From a virus, in IMG/VR virus record IMGVR_UViG_3300037189_005553, positions 1-26,859 of that record: a stretch of 26,859 nt of DNA, one strand, 5' to 3'. Both the position numbers and the translations under genes were made by a program. Shown in pieces: positions 22,938 to 26,859 of the stretch. The notes beneath the pieces are model-generated. The model did not search any database, was not told where the DNA came from, and worked only from the letters and a program-made list of their open reading frames with translations. Every line of letters starts with the position of its first letter. The stretch's first letter is position 1.

Positions 22938-24589
22938 TATCTATGTCCAAACACCTGATAATCTATGTCGAAGCCAGAGAAGCTAAAGGACTGAACACCA
23001 CTGTAAGTCATCTTAAGGCTCAGGTATTTACCAGGGGCATTGAAGTCTAACTTAGAGTACGTAGAGCCATCGAAAGTCATCGAGCTACCGTAAACAGGAA
23101 TAACATTCGAGGCATCTGAAGAACCCCATGTAAACGTCATGGCGGGTGCTCCTGCATCGAATGTACCTTCCGGCCACATCTGGTTTACAACTTTGTAGCC
23201 ACGTAGCTCCTTAGAGATGTCATCCATGTCCATCTGTTTATTCTCTAGGAATACGGGAGCTGTCGCTAAGGTATCGATAGTGCCTATAGCTGACGCTACG
23301 GAGGTATCCTCAAAGAGACGAATAGCGGGACTTAGGGTTCCCCCAGTTATTGTCTGTCCTACACCTACAGTCATCAAGTAACGAGCTGTCTCATCACACA
23401 GTGAGTTATAGGTGGCAGTCACTGGGTCGTAGGCTTGTGTCTCTTGTTCTGCGTAGGTGAGACCTGTGTAGACTGCACCTACGTATCCACCGACGACGTA
23501 GGGAACATCAAAGAATGTCCAGGTGTCGTAGATGTGGTTATAGACAGCAGCTCTATTGCAACCAGGGTATCCACGATTGCCTCCTACTGGGAAATGACAG
23601 TAAGGGTCATTGGATACGTAATAGAAGATAATCTCGCCTAGCTTAGGGTTATTAAGAGCGAAGAACTGATGTGACTCTGATCTAACTAAGTTTTGGAAGA
23701 TGAAGTCACGGACACGACCTACAGCAATCGACTTATGCTGATAGCCATCGTGAGACCAGATGTCATCATTACCAAATACATAGTGAACTGATTGATACTC
23801 AGCGACACAGTTCTGACCTATAAGACCTCTATCGTAGAAGAGACGCTTATAGTTGAACATGAGGTTATCACCTCGATACTCCATGACCCATGTCTCATTA
23901 GAGGCATAGAGGATGAAGCGGTCACGTAAGGTAACACCATCGACTAAGGGACTATTGAGGTCAGCTATAATGTTCTCTGTGGCGCTATTGGTCGTATCGG
24001 CTACCCAGGTGGTCGGTACAGTGCCATAGACACTGAACTCAGATGTCTTCACCATGTTGGGATACTTAATGCCACCCTTAGTAACGTTAAGAGCTACAAG
24101 CACTCCCTCAAAGGAACGTAGAGCGTCACACCGCCAATCTGAAGGCCAGTTCGCTAACGTCTGGAAGGTGCTATCGGCTGTACCCATAGCCCAAGGAACA
24201 CGGTCACCTCTGTTTACGTAAATGACTTCATTCATAAACTCTGAGGTATAAGGGATACGCTTTGTATCAGCAGTCCACCCTGTAGCACTGATGTTAGTCT
24301 CAGCGGGTGTTGCTGCTGGAGTAGAGGCTACCCACTTAACGATGGAACCATCTTGGTTAAGCAATAGGAACGCTAAGGTTCCATTAAGCAGCCTGTAGCT
24401 ATGGCAGAACCTTGGACTGGTGTTCGTCGTAATGTTACTAATCTTACTGAAGATAGGACCACGCTTGATGCGGTTGTCCATAAAGCGAACATTGGAACCA
24501 AAGGTCCATGCAGTTATTGGTAGGTCTAAGGGTGACCAGTCGGTGTTAACACCTAGTTTGCCTATGTCACGAATAGGAACGAGAGTCAT
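22937..24589 (-). CDS. Tail nozzle / tubular protein B-like
   Basis: A 550-residue, Trp- and Tyr-rich, largely beta protein. It begins TLVPIRDIGKLGVNTDWSPLDLP, with AWTFGSNVRFMDNRIKRGP and later DRFILYASNETWVMEYRGD, IWSHDGYQHKSIAVGRVRDFIF and VYNHIYDTWTFFDVPYV. This order matches beta-propeller-like short-tail nozzle proteins and the P22 gp10-type DNA-stabilisation class. It would close the tail channel and prevent loss of packaged DNA. An AGGAG lies 10 bases before the ATG; the stop overlaps the next gene start (TAATG). Confidence 0.75.
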   Translation of the reverse strand: MTLVPIRDIGKLGVNTDWSPLDLPITAWTFGSNVRFMDNRIKRGPIFSKISNITTNTSPRFCHSYRLLNGTLAFLLLNQDGSIVKWVASTPAATPAETNISATGWTADTKRIPYTSEFMNEVIYVNRGDRVPWAMGTADSTFQTLANWPSDWRCDALRSFEGVLVALNVTKGGIKYPNMVKTSEFSVYGTVPTTWVADTTNSATENIIADLNSPLVDGVTLRDRFILYASNETWVMEYRGDNLMFNYKRLFYDRGLIGQNCVAEYQSVHYVFGNDDIWSHDGYQHKSIAVGRVRDFIFQNLVRSESHQFFALNNPKLGEIIFYYVSNDPYCHFPVGGNRGYPGCNRAAVYNHIYDTWTFFDVPYVVGGYVGAVYTGLTYAEQETQAYDPVTATYNSLCDETARYLMTVGVGQTITGGTLSPAIRLFEDTSVASAIGTIDTLATAPVFLENKQMDMDDISKELRGYKVVNQMWPEGTFDAGAPAMTFTWGSSDASNVIPVYGSSMTFDGSTYSKLDFNAPGKYLSLKMTYSGVQSFSFSGFDIDYQVFGHR

Positions 24590-24599
24590 CTAATCGCTC

Positions 24600-25337
24600 C
24601 TATAGTTTATAGATGAAAGCCAATGTGTAGTAAGGTGGGACTGTAGATACGCTAGAGGACGTAGCGGTATTAGCGTGTGTATGCGCTGTGCCTGAGCCAC
24701 CAGAGGCTACAGTGATGCCTGTCGTTGCGGAGGCAATAGAGACGTTAGCGAAGCCTGTAGATGATGTCGCTGTCCCTACAAAATTAGTGAACGTGTAGCT
24801 ACTACCTGGTGCGCCACCTTGCTGATTGGACGTATTGGGAGCACTGTAGCTATGAGGATGTCCAGCATCCGTTGCCGTATGGACATGACCATTGTCGGTA
24901 ACAGTAAGGTTATAGGACGGTAGGTTAGCTTGAGTTAGCGTAGAGCCAACATTGGTAACGGTAATCGTCGGTGTGGAGCTAGAGGCACCACCAGTGGACC
25001 CTATGGCCTTAACGCCAGACGCTATGATGAACTTATCGGTGAGATTGGGTGTCTGAACGGAACCAGAGCCATCTGATTTACTGTAAGTCCCTCCATCACA
25101 TAACGCCCACCCTGAGGGAGCACTAGCGCCACTCCACATGATGATGGCACCCTGAGGTACAAAGTAACCATTGAGTTGCAGAGGGGTAGCGTTACAGGCA
25201 GCGTTAAGGTTCGGGAATGTGTTCTTGAGGACACCCTTAATGAGTCGGATGTGGTCGTCAGCTTGCCCTAGTGCATCAGTGCCAGGAGGATTAGCTGATA
25301 CGAGACCAGAGATAAATGTAGCAGTTTCGATAGCCAA
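24600..25337 (-). CDS. Phage tail-collar domain protein, first gene of the late arm
   Basis: A 245-residue protein. The N-terminal about 55 residues (FISGLVSANPPGTDALGQAD, then HIRLIKGVLKNTFPNL) are an attachment domain seen in phage fibres. The collar-domain core is GAIIMWSGASAPSGWALCDGG then TPNLTDKFIIASG (about 60-110). A Gly/Ser/Thr/His-rich shaft follows, with HVHTATDAGHPHS, possibly metal-coordinating as in short tail fibres, and it ends VPPYYTLAFIYKL as usual. The TTG start is supported by AGGAG seven bases upstream. Being first after the divergent control region, it is the most promoter-proximal late gene. Confidence 0.88.
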   Translation of the reverse strand: MAIETATFISGLVSANPPGTDALGQADDHIRLIKGVLKNTFPNLNAACNATPLQLNGYFVPQGAIIMWSGASAPSGWALCDGGTYSKSDGSGSVQTPNLTDKFIIASGVKAIGSTGGASSSTPTITVTNVGSTLTQANLPSYNLTVTDNGHVHTATDAGHPHSYSAPNTSNQQGGAPGSSYTFTNFVGTATSSTGFANVSIASATTGITVASGGSGTAHTHANTATSSSVSTVPPYYTLAFIYKL

Positions 25338-25344
25338 CTATAGG

Positions 25345-25349
25345 CTCCT
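25345..25349 (-). promoter_or_regulatory. Ribosome-binding site deciding a TTG start
   Basis: AGGAG on the minus strand, seven bases before the TTG at 25337, fixes the start of the tail-collar gene; the next in-frame ATG is deep inside the collar domain. Confidence 0.8.
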
Positions 25350-25423
25350 AATGTAACAATAGGGACTAGAAGCCCTTTGATAGGACCAGAGAAATATAGA
25401 TAAGTAAGGGATGACTTGAGTAA

Positions 25424-25660
25424 CTATGGTTTTACTTGAGTATACTTAAGTAACGAATAGTAGCTTTAGTTTTACTTAGATAAGACAGTGTAACTGTACT
25501 ATAGTTTAACTTATGTACAGCTTCGCTGTTTAACTAAAGTATACTTTAGTATCTATAGTTATATCTATTATAAATATATTATAAGTAAGCTATAGTTTAC
25601 TTTAGTTATACAGTGTAACTGGACTCTAGTTAGCAGTCTGTGAGCTTTGGTTACTTAGGG
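25424..25660 (-). repeat. Five leftward copies of a motif AAGTAAAAC(T/C)A(T/A)AG, possible late promoters
   Basis: Reading the minus strand, copies lie at 25440-25424 (CTCAAGTAAAACCATAG), 25480-25463 (TCTAAGTAAAACTAAAGC), 25515-25499 (CATAAGTTAAACTATAG), 25606-25589 (ACTAAAGTAAACTATAGC) and 25660-25644 (CCCTAAGTAACCAAAGC). A weaker one, ending in ATAACTATAG, is at 25568-25553. The ends resemble the ACTATAG and ACTAAAG start boxes of T7- and T3-type RNA polymerase promoters, and all point into the late arm. The upstream halves do not match known T7-class promoters, so the promoter reading is a hypothesis; the repeats themselves are clear. Confidence 0.6.
25434..25550. repeat. Two related 18-bp palindromes 99 bp apart
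   Basis: ACTAAAGTATACTTTAGT (25533-25550) is a perfect palindrome. ACTTGAGTATACTTAAGT (25434-25451) is the same palindrome with one unmatched pair, sharing the AGTATACTT centre. Paired dyads of this kind are typical of dimeric repressor, activator or replication-protein sites. No binding protein can be named. Confidence 0.65.
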
Positions 25661-25678
25661 TAACTAGCAGTCGGTGAG
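25485..25678. repeat. Short direct repeat pairs in the control region
   Basis: ACAGTGTAACTG occurs at 25485-25496 and 25610-25621. TAGCAGTCTGTGAG (25631-25644) recurs as TAGCAGTCGGTGAG (25665-25678). They are interleaved with the leftward motif copies, so the region may have grown by local duplication. Confidence 0.6.
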
Positions 25679-25981
25679 TTATCTGTGGTGGCGATAGTTA
25701 ACTGAGGTAGCTGGACCTCACGCCGAGACGACACTGGGTCTGTCTAAAACTACGCATTTGTAGCGTGTCTATTCTATAAGCGGTGTGAGATACAAAAAGT
25801 GGTCGTAACTTATTGATATTAGAGTCTCTCAGCGCAACTACGTAGTTTTCCAGAAAACATGGGGTTTGCGCCAGTTCGCGGGTCCCATAAGTTGAACAAA
25901 ACGTTCGTGAGACAAACAACAACGGGGGCGCTTTAGCGGTATTTTTGAAAAGCAATTTTAAATTAAATGCTGTTTTCACAT

Positions 25982-26001
25982 GCCTAGAGGGACCCTAGAG
26001 C
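25982..26001 (+). repeat. 20-bp motif shared with the convergent gap (278-297)
   Basis: GCCTAGAGGGACCCTAGAGC here matches 17 of 20 bases of GCCTGTAGTGACCCTAGAGC at 278-297, with 11 bases in a row identical. Both copies are on the plus strand in non-coding DNA outside the two ends of the late arm. The role is unknown. Confidence 0.4.
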
Positions 26002-26020
26002 GACTAGTGCAAGCTCTTGT

Positions 26021-26060
26021 ATCTCTCTCTATCTCTCTCTTGTTCTATCTATCTGTTATC
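26021..26060. repeat. Pyrimidine-rich simple repeat
   Basis: ATCTCTCTCT is directly duplicated at 26021-26040 and followed by more TCT/ATCT units to about 26060. It is a low-complexity tract in non-coding DNA with nearly all pyrimidines on the plus strand. Confidence 0.75.
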
Positions 26061-26133
26061 TAATCGTTCACGCTATGGGTTGCGGACTAACTATCCGCAT
26101 GTATATCAAATGGTAATACATGGGTTACAATTA

Positions 26134-26238
26134 TTGACATTTGTCAAGACATTTGGCCTAACACTGGGTGACATTGGCCTAGTGTTGTAAGTCATTGATA
26201 TTGCTTGATTTATATCTATTGTTCGTAAGTCATTGATA
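26134..26238. promoter_or_regulatory. Operator-like repeats before the early genes
   Basis: TTGACATTTGTCAA (26134-26147) is an inverted repeat containing a consensus -35-like TTGACA, but no good -10 follows at 16-18 bases. AACACT (26160-26165) pairs with AGTGTT (26181-26186). GTAAGTCATTGATA occurs twice, at 26187-26200 and 26225-26238, 38 bases apart, with degenerate CATTGAT copies further on. The group looks like protein-binding sites for early gene control; the binding factor is unknown. Confidence 0.5.
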
Positions 26239-26386
26239 ATAAAGGCTAAACTCATACTGCCGTATAGATAACGCGTTATGTTATAAAGCATTGATTTATA
26301 AAGGATTTCTCTGCTCGATTTGCACTAAAGCTACTTATAGTCACCCCAGCATAACCCATTGATTTCATTAGTCTTTATTTTTGTTG

Positions 26387-26414
26387 TTGCAATTGGTTAT
26401 ACATAGGTTATTAT
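26387..26414 (+). promoter_or_regulatory. Probable host sigma-70 early promoter
   Basis: TTGCAA (26387-26392) and TATTAT (26409-26414) are separated by 16 bases, placing the transcription start near 26421, 30 bases before the first early ATG. It is the best host-type promoter seen in the gap for the rightward arm; a shifted -10 reading is possible in this AT-rich sequence. Confidence 0.55.
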
Positions 26415-26450
26415 CACTTATCGGCAAACAAATCACTAGGAGATACTACT

Positions 26451-26660
26451 ATGGACATGCAGCAACTCAACAAAACATTAGGCCATGCTTTAGGCAACTA
26501 TCAGTTAGCTAAAGCGCAAGGTCAACGCCAGTCAGTTATCGATGCTTTCCGCTTTACAATTAAAATGCTTAACCGCGCTAAGAGTTCACTAAAATCAGGC
26601 CATACGGGATGGGCCACTTTTCATGTCAATCTAGCAGTTCATTCCCTTAAGTATCTCTAA
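26451..26660 (+). CDS. Small early protein (69 aa)
   Basis: The first gene of the rightward arm. The ATG has a good AGGAG ribosome-binding site at 26438-26442. The 69-residue protein (MDMQQLNKTLGHALGNYQLA onward) looks helical and basic, with RFTIKMLNRAKSSLKSG and FHVNLAVHSLKYL, no Cys and no membrane segment. I do not recognise a family. Small basic proteins at the front of early arms often act on host enzymes, but here this is only a contextual guess. Confidence 0.75.
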   Translation: MDMQQLNKTLGHALGNYQLAKAQGQRQSVIDAFRFTIKMLNRAKSSLKSGHTGWATFHVNLAVHSLKYL

Positions 26661-26702
26661 TTGGTTACTAATGACTAACTTGTTCAACTAGGAGTAACTA
26701 CC

Positions 26703-26810
26703 ATGCTTTACAATATCTCTTATATCATAACAGAGACCGCATATTTTCTTTTCTGTCTCTTATCCTTTGCAACACTAGGCGCAATGCCTTGGTTCTTGTT
26801 CGGCAATTAA
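26703..26810 (+). CDS. Tiny early membrane protein (35 aa)
   Basis: A 35-codon frame starting MLYNISYIITETAYFLFCLL and ending PWFLFGN. It is almost wholly hydrophobic, so one membrane segment is expected. It has an AGGAG at 26690-26694, eight bases before the ATG, exactly like the first early gene, which argues that it is translated. Function is unknown. Confidence 0.6.
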   Translation: MLYNISYIITETAYFLFCLLSFATLGAMPWFLFGN

Positions 26811-26851
26811 CGCCCTTATTGCGTCTTATTGGTTACGGAAGGATTACTAAC

Positions 26852-26859
26852 ATGGAAAA
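26852..26859 (+). CDS. Start of a third early gene, cut by the window edge
   Basis: ATG GAA AA follows an AAGGA ribosome-binding site at 26839-26843 and the same ATTGGTTAC element as the gene before it. Only two codons are visible, so nothing can be said about the product. Confidence 0.5.

Larger units (their letters stand above)
25338..26450. other. Divergent intergenic control region, no convincing gene
   Basis: This 1.1-kb gap lies between the leftward late arm and the rightward early arm. 25400-25690 is AT-rich and full of short repeats and palindromes. 25700-25980 is less AT-rich and contains tight inverted repeats, such as AACTACGTAGTT (25836-25847) and GTTTTC-CA-GAAAAC (25845-25858). 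26020-26065 is a pyrimidine tract. 26100-26300 has promoter- and operator-like repeats. A 93-codon minus-strand GTG frame (25698-25979) lacks a ribosome-binding site and recognisable features and is not accepted. The layout suits promoters for both arms and perhaps a replication origin or packaging-related site. Confidence 0.75.
26391..26836 (+). repeat. ATTGGTTA(C/T) element before each early gene
   Basis: AATTGGTTAT (26391-26400), AATTGGTTAC (from about 26659) and TATTGGTTAC (from about 26827) each lie in the leader of one of the three early genes, 58 to 23 bases before the start codon. They are followed by near-identical ribosome-binding regions in the first two (CTAGGAG...ACTA). The element might be a processing, promoter or duplication mark; three short copies do not settle this. 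Confidence 0.5.

Noticed and set aside
25855-25900. Possible tRNA or attP-like remnant around GTTTGCGCCAGTTCGCGGG
   Set aside because: No cloverleaf can be folded: acceptor, anticodon and a proper T-loop (GTTCRA) are missing on both strands, and no integrase is in the window.
25925-25950. Intrinsic terminator from CGCTTTAGCG followed by GTATTTTT
   Set aside because: The stem is only 4 bp with a 2-base loop and the T run is not adjacent; too weak to call as a terminator.
25698-25979. 93-codon minus-strand frame with GTG start in the divergent gap
   Set aside because: No ribosome-binding site, atypical amino-acid mix, no recognised motif, and it crosses several inverted repeats; probably chance.

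Overview
The window is almost entirely a tailed-phage genome segment, best read as a short-tailed (podovirus-type) phage of a Gram-negative host. The evidence is a full head, packaging, ejection and tail gene set without a tape-measure or sheath gene, a lysis cassette with an Rz/Rz1-like spanin pair (needed only to breach an outer membrane), and the C-terminus of a class II, adenosylcobalamin-dependent ribonucleotide reductase, typical of marine podoviruses of the roseophage SIO1/'cobavirus' kind. The precise genus and host are not shown by the sequence.

Layout. Bases 1-248 (+) are the end of the reductase gene, the last gene of a rightward metabolic/replication arm lying outside the window. 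It is closed by a strong hairpin terminator (364-405). From 25337 down to 408 everything is one leftward late arm. In transcription order it holds: tail-collar protein, tail nozzle-like protein, J-like fibre protein, a 66-aa gene, three large ejection/internal virion proteins (one with a lysozyme-like domain), small and large terminase, an HNH-like endonuclease, portal, two tiny genes (37 and 53 aa), an HNH endonuclease, an 82-aa gene, scaffold, major capsid protein, a small head-completion-type protein, head-tail adaptor, several fibre/decoration-like proteins, a 21-residue-repeat protein, the lysis cassette (M15 peptidase endolysin, small membrane protein, Rz-like, nested Rz1-like, XhlA-like protein) and a last HNH endonuclease. 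Genes are tightly packed, with many ATGA/TAATG overlaps. The 1.1-kb gap 25338-26450 separates this arm from a rightward early arm that starts with two very small genes and continues past the right edge. If the genome is circularly assembled or permuted, the early arm would wrap round to the reductase at the left edge.

Main discovery. The major capsid gene is interrupted by a 243-nt ORF-less group I intron (9162-8920, minus strand). P1, P10 and P7 pairings can be read directly from the sequence, and removing the intron restores a 324-aa capsid protein across a conserved helix motif. Three free-standing HNH-type endonuclease genes sit in the same arm, one between portal and capsid genes, so trans-acting homing is a reasonable hypothesis. 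Other points of interest are a repeat- and palindrome-rich divergent control region with at least five leftward copies of a motif ending ACTATAG/ACTAAAG, a UUCG hairpin right after the capsid gene, an EF-hand-like loop inside the endolysin, and a 15-copy [ST]ExxD repeat protein.
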